NCBI RefSeq assembly: GCF_910584445.1
Contig: NZ_CAJUBO010000009.1
Span: 1 to 64,000, forward strand
Source: an uncultured Desulfovibrio sp.
Lineage (GTDB): Bacteria > Desulfobacterota > Desulfovibrionia > Desulfovibrionales > Desulfovibrionaceae
Length of the DNA stretch: 64,000 bases
Direction of reading: 5' to 3'
Shown here: positions 1-8,386 of the stretch, piece after piece
Layout of the letters: every line of letters begins with the position of its first letter
How positions within the stretch are numbered: position 1 is the stretch's first letter
Made by a program: the position numbers and the translations under genes
Notes under the pieces: model-generated
Seen by the model: the letters and a program-made list of their open reading frames with translations, nothing else
Database searches by the model: none
Told to the model about the DNA's origin: nothing

Positions 1-88
1 GCCCCCGCCCTTCGCTCCGCTTCGGGCGGCCAGCGGAAAAACCTCTTTGCCTCGCAGAAAAAACCATAACGTACTTTAATGAGGCCTG
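1..88 (+). repeat. Dispersed repeat R1, copy A (cut by window start)
   Basis: The first ~88 bases match, in inverted orientation, the stretch at about 57,326-57,412, with only scattered substitutions. Both contain the run gcccccgcccttcgctccgc followed by a conserved A-rich part ending in an aatgagg motif. The left part of the element, including the hairpin seen in the other copies, lies outside the window. It ends about 30 bases upstream of the antiporter start codon. No transposase is nearby. Confidence 0.75.
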
Positions 89-119
89 AGCCTAGGCTGC
101 GGCGGAGGAGTGCGCGTCC

Positions 120-2144
120 ATGGAAGTCTCCTTTCTGTATGAGATCGTCATCATTTTCCTGCTTTCCATCGGCGTCACCCTCCTCTGCAACCGGCTCCGG
201 CTCCCGGCGACGGTGGGCTTTCTGCTCACGGGCGTGCTCTGCGGGCCTTCCCTGCTCGGCATCGTCAACGATCACAAGGCCATCGACCAGGTGGCCGAGG
301 TCGGCGTGGCGATGCTCCTGTTCACCATCGGCATGGAGCTTTCCGGCGATGCCCTGAGCCGGCTCAAGCGGCCGGTCTTTCTGGGCGGCAGCCTCCAGAT
401 CGGGCTGACGGTCCTGGCGGTGACGGGGCTGGCCCTGCTCTACGGCACCTCCTGGCAGCGGGGCGCCTTCTGGGGCTGCCTGGTGGCGCTCTCGTCATCG
501 GCCATCGTGCTGCGTATCCTCCAGGAGCGCGGCACGGACAGCACGCCCACGGGCAGGCTCTCCCTCGCCATCCTCGTCTTCCAGGACATCATGGTGGCCC
601 CCATGCTCCTTTGCGTGCCGCTGCTGGCGGGCACGCTGGATCTTTCGCTGGAGCACGCGGCCTTTTCCGTGCTCTGGGTGGCGCTTGTGCTCGGGGGCGT
701 GCTCCTGCTGGCGCATTTCGGACTCAACCGCCTCATGGAGGCGGTCATGCGCACGCGCACGCGCGAGATCCTCCTGCTCACCACGCTGGGCCTCTGCCTC
801 GGCATGGCCCTGCTCACCAGCGCGCTCGGCCTTTCGCTCTCGCTGGGGGCCTTTCTGGCCGGCCTGCTCCTGGCCCGCTCCCAGTACAGCATGAGCGTCA
901 TTTCCGGCATCCTGCCCTACCGGGATGTCTTCATGAGCCTGTTTTTCATCTCTGTGGGCATGATGCTCAATGTGGGCTATTTCGCCGCGCATTTTGCGGA
1001 CATCGTGCTTGGCACCCTGCTTTTCGTGCTCATCAAGAGCGTGCTCACCCTGCCGGCCGTGCTCGTCCAGGGCTATCCGTTGCGCGCGGCCATCATCACC
1101 GCGCTCTCGCTTGCCCAGGTCGGCGAATTTTCCTTTGTGCTGGCGGCCCAGGGGCTGGGCGCCGGGCTTTTTGACATGGCCTCCTACCAGAATTTCCTCG
1201 CGGTGAGCGTCCTGACCATGATGCTCACCCCCGGACTCATCGCGGCGGCCCCGCGCGTGGCCGGAGCGGTGGAGCGCCTCCGGCGGCACGGCGCCCCCCC
1301 CGGCGGCGCGGAGGGCGGGAAAAAGCGGGACGGGCTGGAAGACCACCTCATCATCGTGGGTTTCGGCATCAGCGGGAAGCATCTCGCCCAGGTGGCGCAG
1401 GAATCCGGCATTCCGTACACCATCCTGGAGATGAATCCGGAGACCGTGCGCCGTTACCGCGACAAGGAACCCATCGCCCACGGGGATGCCACACAGCCCG
1501 TGGTGCTGGAGCATCTGGGCGCGGAGCGGGCGCGCGTGCTCGCCATCATCATTTCCGATCCCGCGGCGGTGCGCGCCATCACCATCGAGGCGCGCAGGCT
1601 CAATCCCAACCTGTATATCGTGGCCCGCACCCGTTTTGTGACCGAGGTCGGGCCGCTGCATCGCCTGGGCGCCAATGAGGTCATTGCCGAGGAGTTCGAA
1701 AGCTCCATCGAGGTCTTCAGCCATGTGCTCGCCCAGTATCTGGTGCCCCGGCAGGATATCGACGCCTTTGCCGCGCACCTGCGCCAGGCCAATTACCGCA
1801 TGATCCGGCGCATGAGCAGTACGGTGGATTCGCTCACGGATGTGGCCGGGCGGCTCCCGGACATGGGCGTCCAGGCCATGCGCGTGGGACCGGAATCGCC
1901 CCTGTGCGGGCAGGAATTGCGGGAATGCGGCCTGCGTCCCACCTACGGGGTGACGGTGGTCGCCATTCTCCGCCATGACGAGGTGGAAGCCTCGCCCGGC
2001 GCGCACTTCCGCTTCGCGGTGGACGACGTGGTCTATATCTTCGGGCGCACGGACAGGCTCTATGCGGTCAAACCGGTCTTTTCCGGGCCTGTGCGCGGGC
2101 AGGAGGAGGCGGCCGCCCGGAACTCCCCGTCGCTTTCCTCGTAG
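120..2144 (+). CDS. Kef/CPA2-type cation:proton antiporter with RCK (TrkA-N) domain
   Basis: This 674-residue inner-membrane protein has about twelve hydrophobic segments over residues 1-385, typical of the CPA2 monovalent cation:proton antiporter family (KefB/KefC/RosB). A cytoplasmic Rossmann RCK domain follows, with the nucleotide-binding motif GFGISG at about residues 411-416 and an acidic residue closing the second strand. A further C-terminal TrkA-C-like region is present. Such proteins exchange K+ or Na+ for H+ under nucleotide or thiol control. The start ATG at 120 has a GGAGGAG ribosome site about ten bases upstream. It stands alone on the plus strand and converges on the DUF4911/azl operon. 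The ion specificity cannot be read from sequence. Confidence 0.9.
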   Translation: MEVSFLYEIVIIFLLSIGVTLLCNRLRLPATVGFLLTGVLCGPSLLGIVNDHKAIDQVAEVGVAMLLFTIGMELSGDALSRLKRPVFLGGSLQIGLTVLAVTGLALLYGTSWQRGAFWGCLVALSSSAIVLRILQERGTDSTPTGRLSLAILVFQDIMVAPMLLCVPLLAGTLDLSLEHAAFSVLWVALVLGGVLLLAHFGLNRLMEAVMRTRTREILLLTTLGLCLGMALLTSALGLSLSLGAFLAGLLLARSQYSMSVISGILPYRDVFMSLFFISVGMMLNVGYFAAHFADIVLGTLLFVLIKSVLTLPAVLVQGYPLRAAIITALSLAQVGEFSFVLAAQGLGAGLFDMASYQNFLAVSVLTMMLTPGLIAAAPRVAGAVERLRRHGAPPGGAEGGKKRDGLEDHLIIVGFGISGKHLAQVAQESGIPYTILEMNPETVRRYRDKEPIAHGDATQPVVLEHLGAERARVLAIIISDPAAVRAITIEARRLNPNLYIVARTRFVTEVGPLHRLGANEVIAEEFESSIEVFSHVLAQYLVPRQDIDAFAAHLRQANYRMIRRMSSTVDSLTDVAGRLPDMGVQAMRVGPESPLCGQELRECGLRPTYGVTVVAILRHDEVEASPGAHFRFAVDDVVYIFGRTDRLYAVKPVFSGPVRGQEEAAARNSPSLSS

Positions 2145-2240
2145 AGCGTTTTCGCAAGGAAATTGCGTAACGTTCTGGTGGCTGCGCCGCCGCAAAACCC
2201 TTACGGGTTTTGTAGTGTCTACTTTTGCAAGTAGACACTA
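2142..2240 (+). repeat. Dispersed hairpin repeat R2, copy A (convergent gene end)
   Basis: The element begins at the antiporter stop codon. It contains a first hairpin (agagcgtt...aacgttct), a small aaaaccc/gggtttt hairpin, and a perfect 10-bp stem tagtgtctac/gtagacacta (2213-2222 with 2231-2240). The last ~60 bases align without gaps with 11,039-11,098 downstream of recA. It sits between two convergent genes, so it probably serves as a bidirectional transcript end. Confidence 0.7.
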
Positions 2241-2244
2241 GGGG

Positions 2245-2532
2245 CTAGCCGTCCCGGGGGGCGGACTCTTCCCCGCACGCGAACGGCCAGTCCTCCACCG
2301 TGAGGGGCACGCTGGCCGCGATCTCTTCCAGCGCCAGCCGCACGGCCTCTTCCTCCTGCGGCGAGAACAGCACCTTGAGCAGGGCGGTCTTGCGCTCCAG
2401 CGTCGTGAACAGCGCGAGGTTGTCGTGCGCTTCAAGGTGAAAACGGAAGAGCGCCACATCTTCGGGAGCAAGGCGCACGAGCAGGCGCGCGCTGTGCCTG
2501 GGCGGCGCCCCGCACGGGCGGCTGCCGCGCAT
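2245..2532 (-). CDS. DUF4911-like small protein
   Basis: A 95-residue soluble protein whose core (VRLAPEDVALFRFHLEAHDN... then a run resembling SPQEEEAVRLALEEI) looks like the DUF4911 family of deltaproteobacteria, which often has an acidic C-terminal helix. No catalytic motif is visible. Its ATG overlaps the azlD stop codon by one base (TGATG), so it is translationally coupled to azlC-azlD and very likely expressed with them. The C-terminus is acidic. Function unknown; the family assignment is from memory of the motif pattern and is moderate. Confidence 0.7.
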   Translation of the reverse strand: MRGSRPCGAPPRHSARLLVRLAPEDVALFRFHLEAHDNLALFTTLERKTALLKVLFSPQEEEAVRLALEEIAASVPLTVEDWPFACGEESAPRDG

Positions 2533-2885
2533 CAGACGAAGCCCGCCCAGCGGGCGAGGATGACCAGGCCGATGCCCACAGCGATGGTGACGAAATAGTT
2601 TTTCGTCTTCCAGGCCACGAGAAAGGTGGGGATGGAGACCATGAGGAAGAGATTGTCCGTGGAAAGGTCGAACCGGCCGTTGTAGATGAAGATGTCCGGT
2701 CCTACCAGGGCGGCCATGACCGCCACGGGCACAAAGTCCAGCCAGCGGCGCAAAAGCGGCGGCAGGCAGTCCCCCCGCAGAAAGGTCACGGGCAGCACCT
2801 TGGGCAGGACGGTCACGAAGGTGGCCGCGCCCACGCAGAGCAGGAGCGTTTCATGCCCGCGGAGCCAGAGGAGCCAGTCGCTCAT
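2532..2885 (-). CDS. azlD: AzlD, branched-chain amino acid exporter small subunit
   Basis: A 117-residue membrane protein with four hydrophobic segments, including the AzlD-typical stretch TVLPKVLPVTFLRG and the central LDFVPVAVMAALV. AzlD pairs with AzlC to export branched-chain amino acids and analogues through the inner membrane. The ATG at 2885 overlaps the azlC stop (ATGA), so the two are coupled; a longer in-frame extension to 3056 is antisense-like and was not used. The length matches the family. Confidence 0.93.
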   Translation of the reverse strand: MSDWLLWLRGHETLLLCVGAATFVTVLPKVLPVTFLRGDCLPPLLRRWLDFVPVAVMAALVGPDIFIYNGRFDLSTDNLFLMVSIPTFLVAWKTKNYFVTIAVGIGLVILARWAGFV

Positions 2886-3619
2886 GCCGCTTCCTCCGGC
2901 GCGCCTCGCCGTGCCCGCAGGGAGAGCGCAAGCCCGAGACTCGCCCCGGCCACCGTTGCCACCGCCACGTTCCACTGGCTCATGCCCCCGGCCTTGAGCG
3001 CCACGGACAGGGCGCCCGTGAACACGGCCACCAGCACATGGAGGCGGCTCGCGCACTGAGGCACGAGCAGGGCCAGGAACATGGCGGTGATGGCGTAGTC
3101 CAGGCCGAGCGGGCGCACGTCATTGACGAGGTTGCCGCAAAAGGCGCCGATGGCGCAGCCCCCCACCCAGGAGAGATGGGTGGTGGAGTTGCAGACATAC
3201 ATGGTGGCCGCGTTGAGGGTCCAGCCCTCCTGCAGGGCCGTGATATGCACGGCAAAGGTCTCGTCCGTGAGGCCGAGTCCAAGAAGGAAGCGCTGCGCGC
3301 GCGGAAGCCGGGAAAGCCATGGGGATTCCGCCGCGGACATGAGCAGGTAGCGCAGGTTGACGATGCCCACCGCCGCCGCCGTGGACAGGATGCCCGCGCC
3401 GCCGCCCCAGAGGCTGGCGAACACGAATTGCCCGGAACCGGAAAACATGAGCACGGCCATGGCTACGGCCAGGCCGGCCGGGATGCCGTTTTTCACCGCG
3501 AGAACGCCAAAGGCGAAGCCCACGGGCACATAGCCGAGGGTGATGGGCAGGGCGCGGCGCAGCCCCTCGGCCCAGGCCGGGCCGGAAAAGGAGCGCGCCG
3601 CGCCGGTTGTTTGTGACAT
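2882..3619 (-). CDS. azlC: AzlC, branched-chain amino acid exporter large subunit
   Basis: A 245-residue membrane protein of the AzlC/YgaZ family, with the signature region LPITLGYVPVGFAFGVLA near residues 24-41 and about six to eight hydrophobic segments. With AzlD it forms an exporter for branched-chain amino acids. The start at 3619 has an AAGGA ribosome site. It is first in the azlC-azlD-DUF4911 operon. No lrp-type regulator lies next to it here, unlike in Bacillus. Confidence 0.94.
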   Translation of the reverse strand: MSQTTGAARSFSGPAWAEGLRRALPITLGYVPVGFAFGVLAVKNGIPAGLAVAMAVLMFSGSGQFVFASLWGGGAGILSTAAAVGIVNLRYLLMSAAESPWLSRLPRAQRFLLGLGLTDETFAVHITALQEGWTLNAATMYVCNSTTHLSWVGGCAIGAFCGNLVNDVRPLGLDYAITAMFLALLVPQCASRLHVLVAVFTGALSVALKAGGMSQWNVAVATVAGASLGLALSLRARRGAPEEAA

Positions 3620-3708
3620 GGAACTATCCTTGTGGAACGCGTCATGCCGGGGCCGTCCGCGCGTCGCTCCCGCGGGCCGCGCGGAGCACTCCGCATTGCC
3701 CCGGACGG

Positions 3709-3918
3709 TCAGGCCCGCGTGTCCGGCTCCCGGGGCGCGTCGATCTTGCGCACGATCCAGACGGAAAGGACAATGCCGAGCAGCAGGCCGACGCCCATGC
3801 CGGCAAAGAATATTTCACTGGCGCCGTCGACAAAGGGCTGGACCATGCGGAAAAAGAGGATGGCGAAGACCGTGGCGACGATGCCGAGGACGAAGGCAAT
3901 GAGGAACTTGTGTCTCAT
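3709..3918 (-). CDS. Small two-helix membrane protein
   Basis: A 69-residue protein with two strongly hydrophobic helices (about residues 5-24 and 36-57) joined by a short polar turn, and a charged C-terminus (VRKIDAPREPDTRA). A good GGAGG ribosome site lies about ten bases before the ATG. It is not overlapped by another convincing gene. The general layout resembles LapA/YtxH-type small membrane proteins, but I cannot assign a family. It lies between azlC and fliR on the same strand. Confidence 0.7.
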   Translation of the reverse strand: MRHKFLIAFVLGIVATVFAILFFRMVQPFVDGASEIFFAGMGVGLLLGIVLSVWIVRKIDAPREPDTRA

Positions 3919-4027
3919 GGCGATATACCTCCGGGATCGAGGGTACGGCGTCCCGGCAGAAATTTCAAGGAGTCCGGTTCTCTGCGCGTTCCACGCCCGC
4001 GCGCGGCGGCACGGTCCGGCGCGGGAC

Positions 4028-4069
4028 CTGAGGAAAACTGTCCTGCGGCTGTTTCCCTCAGCAAAATGT
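4028..4069 (-). repeat. Repeat R3, copy at fliR 3' end
   Basis: Read on the minus strand, this segment runs cattttgctgagggaaac and closes with gttttcctcag, giving a hairpin directly after the fliR stop codon. The flanking cattttgctgagg and ttttcctcaggt blocks match the R3 element at 18,075-18,122. It probably ends the nth-cheV-fliR transcript, although it lacks a clean T-run. Confidence 0.6.
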
Positions 4070-4070
4070 C

Positions 4071-4862
4071 CTACTGGAACAGCGTGCTCATCCCCCGCAG
4101 GAGGTTGACGAACAGGGCGTCTAGGCCGCTGATGAATGCCTCCACCCTGTTTGCCATGATCACCAGCAAAAGGCCCACGAAGAAAAAGCCCACCCCGATC
4201 TTGATGGGAAAGCCGAATTCCATGATATGCACCTGGGGCGAAGTGCGCGCCACCAGCCCCAGGGCCACTTCCACCAGAAAAAGCGCCACCATGACCGGGG
4301 CCGCGATCTTGAGCGCGAGCACGAAAACCTGGGCGGAAAGGTCAAGCACCGTCCAGAGCAGGTCTTCACCGATGAAGAGCGCGCCCGGCGGCACAATGGC
4401 GAAGGAGGCGGCAAACCCCTTGATCATGTAAAGGTGCCCGTCGAGCACGAGAAAGGTGAGCAGCCCCACCATCCAGAGAAAAAACGCCGTGGCGCCGGTC
4501 TGGTTGCCGGTGAGCGGGTCGGCGAAGTTGATCATGGTGAAACCCATCTGGAAGCCGAGCAGTTCGCCGCCGGACTGGATGCCCATGAACAGAAAATTGA
4601 CGGCCATGCCGAGCACCAGGCCCATGAAGACCTCTCCCAGGGCCATGAGCGCGAGGTCGAACGGATGCTGGGGCATGAGCGAGCCGGAAAGCGCCAGATG
4701 CGGCCACACCGCCAGGGAAAAGACCAGAGTGACGGCGGCCTTGACGAGCATCGGGATATTGTTGGTCGAAAAGACCGGGAGCATGAACATGACGATGCTC
4801 ACGCGCATGATGGTGAGCAGAAGGCTCAGCACCGCGTTGGGATCGTAACTGAAAATGTCCAT
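4071..4862 (-). CDS. fliR: FliR, flagellar type III export apparatus protein
   Basis: A 263-residue polytopic protein of the FliR/SctT family, part of the export gate in the flagellar basal body. It starts MDIFSYDPNAVLSLLLTIMR and shows the family-typical sequence GEVFMGLVLGMAVNFLF and a central GFTMINFADP stretch; about six hydrophobic segments are present. There is no obvious ribosome site. It lies 69 bases after cheV and is probably cotranscribed with nth and cheV. Its usual partners flhB and flhA are some 20 kb away on the same strand, so the export-gate genes are split in this genome. Confidence 0.95.
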   Translation of the reverse strand: MDIFSYDPNAVLSLLLTIMRVSIVMFMLPVFSTNNIPMLVKAAVTLVFSLAVWPHLALSGSLMPQHPFDLALMALGEVFMGLVLGMAVNFLFMGIQSGGELLGFQMGFTMINFADPLTGNQTGATAFFLWMVGLLTFLVLDGHLYMIKGFAASFAIVPPGALFIGEDLLWTVLDLSAQVFVLALKIAAPVMVALFLVEVALGLVARTSPQVHIMEFGFPIKIGVGFFFVGLLLVIMANRVEAFISGLDALFVNLLRGMSTLFQ

Positions 4863-4931
4863 GCGGAACGGTATGCAATTCGTCTGCCAGGCGCAACGGG
4901 AGGGACGCGCCCGGCCGCCGGGTGTCCGCGT

Positions 4932-5897
4932 CTACTTGTTGTGCAGGCGTTCTTCCATGATTTCCTTGACGATCTTGTCCAGGCCCGCCAGATCGGGCTT
5001 GGAGACCTGCCTGTCCGCGCCCACCTTGATGCCCTTGGCGCGCAGCGCGTCCGTGATGAGCGAGGAAAAGAGCACCACCGGCAGCTTGTGCAGGGCGGGG
5101 TTCTCGCGGATCTTGGAGGTCAGGGCGTGGCCGTCCATCTCGGGCATTTCGATGTCCGAGATGACAAGGTCCACGATGTCGGAAAGCTCGCTGCCCGCCA
5201 CACCCTGCCCGGACTGGCTCTGGGCCTGGGCGAGATTGCTCAGGTATTCCCACGCTTCGCGCCCGTTGCTCGCCGTGGTCACCTGGTAGCCGGACTTTTC
5301 GAGGAAGGACTTGACGATCTTGCGCAGCGAGCTGGAGTCATCCGCCAGGAGCAGGCGCACCTGCTCGGGCATTTCGGGATGGCCGGACTCCGGTTCCATG
5401 CGGGACATGTCGAGGGAGCTGTCGAGGCTGGCAAGGATCTTTTCCATGTCGAGGATGAAGATCACGCGTTCGTCGATACGCAGGATGCCGGTGATGCTGT
5501 CGCGGGAAAAGAGCTGGACGTACCTGTTCGGCGGCTCGATGCGCTCCCAGTCCAGCCGGTGGATGCTCAGCACCGAAGAGACGAGAAAGGCCGCCTTGAC
5601 GCCGCAAAATTCCGTCACCAGCACCTTGTCGCTCTCGGTCACGGCCATGTCCTTGCCGAGCCACGCCGCCAGATTGAGCAGGGGCAGCACCTTGCCGCGC
5701 AGGTTGAACGAACCCATGACCGAGGGATCGTGCGTGCCGGGCATGGCCGTCACCTGGGGCAGGCGGATGATCTCCAGCACCTTGGCAACATTGATGGCAT
5801 AGTGCCCGGTGTAGATGCCGCCGTCCTCCTGGCGCTCGTCCAGAAGAAATTCCACCACTTCCAGCTCATTGGTGCTGAGCAGGGGATTCATGCTCAT
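4932..5897 (-). CDS. cheV: CheV chemotaxis protein (CheW domain plus receiver)
   Basis: A 321-residue cytoplasmic coupling protein. Residues ~30-165 form a CheW-like domain (MPGTHDPSVMGSFNLRGKVLP region). Residues ~190-318 form a response-regulator receiver with acidic pocket ADD, phospho-acceptor Asp in SDIEMPEMDG, and a conserved lysine in QVSKPD. It links chemoreceptors to CheA and may adapt signalling by phosphorylation. The ATG at 5897 overlaps the nth stop (ATGA) and has a GAGG ribosome site; a second ATG two codons later is less likely. Confidence 0.93.
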   Translation of the reverse strand: MSMNPLLSTNELEVVEFLLDERQEDGGIYTGHYAINVAKVLEIIRLPQVTAMPGTHDPSVMGSFNLRGKVLPLLNLAAWLGKDMAVTESDKVLVTEFCGVKAAFLVSSVLSIHRLDWERIEPPNRYVQLFSRDSITGILRIDERVIFILDMEKILASLDSSLDMSRMEPESGHPEMPEQVRLLLADDSSSLRKIVKSFLEKSGYQVTTASNGREAWEYLSNLAQAQSQSGQGVAGSELSDIVDLVISDIEMPEMDGHALTSKIRENPALHKLPVVLFSSLITDALRAKGIKVGADRQVSKPDLAGLDKIVKEIMEERLHNK

Positions 5898-6592
5898 GAT
5901 CTGCCTCGTCCTGCGCGGCCGCCGGGTCCCGCCGCCGGTGCCGCATCGCGCGGCGGCTCCTGTCTGGGGCAGAAGGCTGCCATGGGGCACACATCGCACC
6001 CCGGTGCGCGTGCGCGGCAGACCTCCCGGCCGAACCAGACCATGCGGTGATTGACATCGCCCCATTCCTCGCGGGGAAAGATCGCCATGAGGTCACGCTC
6101 CACAGCCACCGGGTCCGTGGCGGCGGTCAGGCCGAGCCGGTGGCTGATGCGTTTCACATGCGTGTCCACGGCAAGACCCTCGTTGATGCCAAAACCCCCG
6201 AACAGTACCACATTGGCCGTTTTGCGCGCCACGCCCGGCAGGGTGACGAGTTCTTCCAGCGTGGCCGGCACCTCGCCCGCGAAGGCGTCGCGGACGCGCC
6301 GCGCCGCTGCGCGCAGGTTTTTGGCCTTGTTGCGGTAAAAGCCCGTGGAGTGGATGACCTCTTCCAGTTCCTCCTGGCCGGCTTCGGCCAGTTCCGCCGG
6401 GCCGGGCCAGCGCCGGAACAGTTCCGGCGTCACGGTGTTCACGCGCGCGTCCGTGCACTGCGCGGCCAGCACCGTTGCCACGAGCAGCTCCCAGGGGTTG
6501 CGGTAGTCAAGATGGGAAGCCGGCTCGGGGTAACGGGCGGCGAGTGCCTCAAGGACGCGGGCGGCCTGTGCGCGACGTTTCTGGAGTGTCAT
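5894..6592 (-). CDS. nth: Endonuclease III (Nth), base-excision repair glycosylase
   Basis: A 232-residue DNA glycosylase/AP lyase that removes oxidised pyrimidines. It shows the helix-hairpin-helix LPGVARKTANVVL with the catalytic lysine, the catalytic aspartate in VDTHVKRISHRLGL, and the C-terminal [4Fe-4S] motif C-x6-C-x2-C-x5-C (CRARAPGCDVCPMAAFC). The start at 6592 (MTLQKRRAQ) fits the usual family length; longer upstream frames look non-coding. It is coupled to cheV by an ATGA overlap, an unusual pairing of repair and chemotaxis genes. Confidence 0.95.
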   Translation of the reverse strand: MTLQKRRAQAARVLEALAARYPEPASHLDYRNPWELLVATVLAAQCTDARVNTVTPELFRRWPGPAELAEAGQEELEEVIHSTGFYRNKAKNLRAAARRVRDAFAGEVPATLEELVTLPGVARKTANVVLFGGFGINEGLAVDTHVKRISHRLGLTAATDPVAVERDLMAIFPREEWGDVNHRMVWFGREVCRARAPGCDVCPMAAFCPRQEPPRDAAPAAGPGGRAGRGRS

Positions 6593-6990
6593 TCCAGCAC
6601 TATGCCACAGGAGGCGCCGCCCCGCAAGGCGCCCTTGCCGCCATGTTTTCTCCATCGGCAGAAATGGCGAAGAGATAAGGGCCAAAGGCGGGACGTCTGT
6701 CTGTCGACCGCGCACGCGATGAGCTTGAACGGCGATGGCAGGCAAAGTGTTGCCGCCGCGCGTCGACGCACTCCTTCCAGAAAAATGACGAGATATGACG
6801 TGGATGATTACAACTGTCAGCAGTATTTCGCGGAGGTGCTCCGTCTTGCCGCAAGTTATGAAACGCCGGAACTCCCATTGGTTCTGTCGCATTAAAGCGT
6901 GAAGGCAGATTCATCTGATACGAACTGGATGCCAGCGGGCACGACAGCCGACATCCGGACTGTCGTGCCCGCTAGCATAAAATATGATGG
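6593..6990. other. Intergenic spacer with possible gene remnant and hairpin
   Basis: About 400 bases without a convincing gene. GC drops toward the right end. A 36-codon open frame at 6786-6898 (+) begins MTRYDVDDYNCQQYFAEV, has a natural-looking composition and ends PELPLVLSH; it could be a gene fragment but has no clear ribosome site. At 6934-6947 and 6960-6973 there is a perfect 14-bp inverted repeat (agcgggcacgacag) with a 12-base loop, just beyond the end of the tandem membrane-protein array and probably its transcript end. Confidence 0.5.
6934..6973 (-). terminator. Perfect 14-bp stem hairpin after membrane-protein array
   Basis: agcgggcacgacag at 6934-6947 pairs perfectly with 6960-6973 across a 12-base loop. 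It lies 17 bases beyond the stop codon of the last array gene on the minus strand. There is no T-run, so it may be a transcript-stabilising or Rho-assisted end rather than a classical intrinsic terminator. Confidence 0.6.
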
Positions 6991-7518
6991 TCAGCAATTT
7001 CCAAGGCCGATGGACAGAAGAAATGCTCCAATGCCTATGACTATGGAGAGATAAAATTTTGACAAGGCAATATATATAAAAAAGGTAATGAGTGGAATTT
7101 TTATAATGGATTTTAATATCGTCATTTCTTTAAAGAAAAGTGGTGAAAAAAGCAGTGAAAAGATGGCGGATATTAAGCCATCCAGTATATCCGGAGGTAT
7201 GTGGCTTTCTCGTGTCAGGATTCTTAATGTGTTCGGATGTATATTAACTGTGCCAATTATATTGAAAAAAATCATTAATGCCAAAAGTGGAAGTATATAG
7301 ATGAAGAGGCGCCGTTCGAGATGAAACTTTTTCAGCAAAAAGATGGAAGCAACGATTCCCAGGGTTCCAAGTGCCCAGTCAGGACTCTCATGCCAGAGAA
7401 CTGGCGTGAGGCAGCGGCTCCCCACCGCCACAAGAACAAAGGCCACAAGCGGCCATTGGCGCCTGAGAAAGCGCCCCAGGTGGCGCGGAAGGGAGGGGGA
7501 CTGCGGCGTTGCATCCAT
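6991..7518 (-). CDS. Array membrane protein 1 (tandem paralog family)
   Basis: A 175-residue hydrophobic protein, first of four tandem paralogs counted from the left. The N-terminus MDATPQSPSLPRHLGRFL and the block QWPLVAFVLVAVGS are shared with its neighbours, followed by a GTLGIVASIFLLKKFHLER block. From about residue 75 on the sequence diverges and becomes AT-rich, except for a SLLFSPLFFKE motif near residue 120. Roughly five membrane helices are predicted. GGAGG ribosome site nine bases before the ATG. No family recognised; function unknown. Confidence 0.75.
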   Translation of the reverse strand: MDATPQSPSLPRHLGRFLRRQWPLVAFVLVAVGSRCLTPVLWHESPDWALGTLGIVASIFLLKKFHLERRLFIYILPLLALMIFFNIIGTVNIHPNTLRILTRESHIPPDILDGLISAIFSLLFSPLFFKEMTILKSIIKIPLITFFIYIALSKFYLSIVIGIGAFLLSIGLGNC

Positions 7519-7831
7519 ACTGCCTCCGCAGGGGTTTGATTCTGATGGAGTTCTTCAGCCATAGCAGCGGGACGCGAGAAAGACAATGCTCTTTCACAGG
7601 CAGAGATGGACGCGGGGCGGTAGTGAGATTTTTCAGGCGTACCACATGCGACGCGTCTGTTCTTTCCTCAAAAACAGTCCGCTTTTTTGACAGGTACTTT
7701 GGGCAATACTCATACATCGTAGGCACGGCATCAACGCAAAAGTATAACAGGGCCAAAGGAACAAGTTCTGGCGAAAGGTTCTGAAAATGGCGAGGAATTT
7801 TCAGAATTCTTTGCCGCGCAAGTTATAAGCA
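7519..7831. other. Spacer between array genes 1 and 2
   Basis: A 313-base spacer with no convincing gene on either strand. The bases just upstream of array gene 1 carry the conserved GGAGGCAG ribosome site shared with genes 2 and 3. At 7732-7749 it carries an 18-base sequence (caacgcaaaagtataaca) that recurs exactly at 28,841-28,858. The open frames crossing this spacer on both strands have atypical composition and I consider them non-coding. Confidence 0.5.
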
Positions 7832-8329
7832 TTATACGAGCGCAAGAAAAATGATATAAGAAAAAAATATCAATGTATAGAGTGACCAGTGAGCCAATGA
7901 GATGAAAAAAGAGAGAACTGGTATAAGTACAAGTGATTTGTAGAGGGAAAATTTTTTAAAGAAAAATGGAGAAAATGGAAGAGAATAGAGTGCCGCGCAC
8001 AAACTGTTTTTGAATGATGCCGTTAATATGTCATTTGGGAAAAATATATTTAATATCTTATCATTTGTGACAAAAATTGAAACGATAAAAATAAAGAAAA
8101 ATGTGGCAAGCAAGGGAAGGATATATAAAAAATACGAATGCTCCAGATGGAATTTTTTCAGAAGAAAAACTGAACAGACTGTTCCGAATATACACAGATG
8201 CCAGCACGGCTTGTCAACAAGATAGGTGCTCCCCAGCGCCACAAGAACAAAGACCACCAGCGGCCATTGGCGCCTGAGAAAGCGCCCCAGGCGGCGCGGA
8301 AGGGCGGGAAGCTGCGGCGTTGCATCCAT
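7832..8329 (-). CDS. Array membrane protein 2 (tandem paralog family)
   Basis: A 165-residue paralog of its neighbours, starting MDATPQLPALPRRLGRFL with QWPLVVFVLVALGS and then VCSVFLLKKFHLEH. The central motif SLPFSPFFFKKFS near residue 115 is the clearest family signature outside the N-terminus. The segment between these blocks differs strongly from genes 1 and 3. The C-terminal half is AT-rich and highly hydrophobic, with about five helices. The ATG follows a GGAGGCAGC ribosome site. It probably resides in the inner membrane; function unknown. Confidence 0.75.
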   Translation of the reverse strand: MDATPQLPALPRRLGRFLRRQWPLVVFVLVALGSTYLVDKPCWHLCIFGTVCSVFLLKKFHLEHSYFLYILPLLATFFFIFIVSIFVTNDKILNIFFPNDILTASFKNSLCAALYSLPFSPFFFKKFSLYKSLVLIPVLSFFISLAHWSLYTLIFFSYIIFLALV

Positions 8330-8386
8330 GCTGCCTCCACGGCGGTTGTCAGGCCGGGCATTCAGGGAGTGCGCTGTTGTGCCTGC

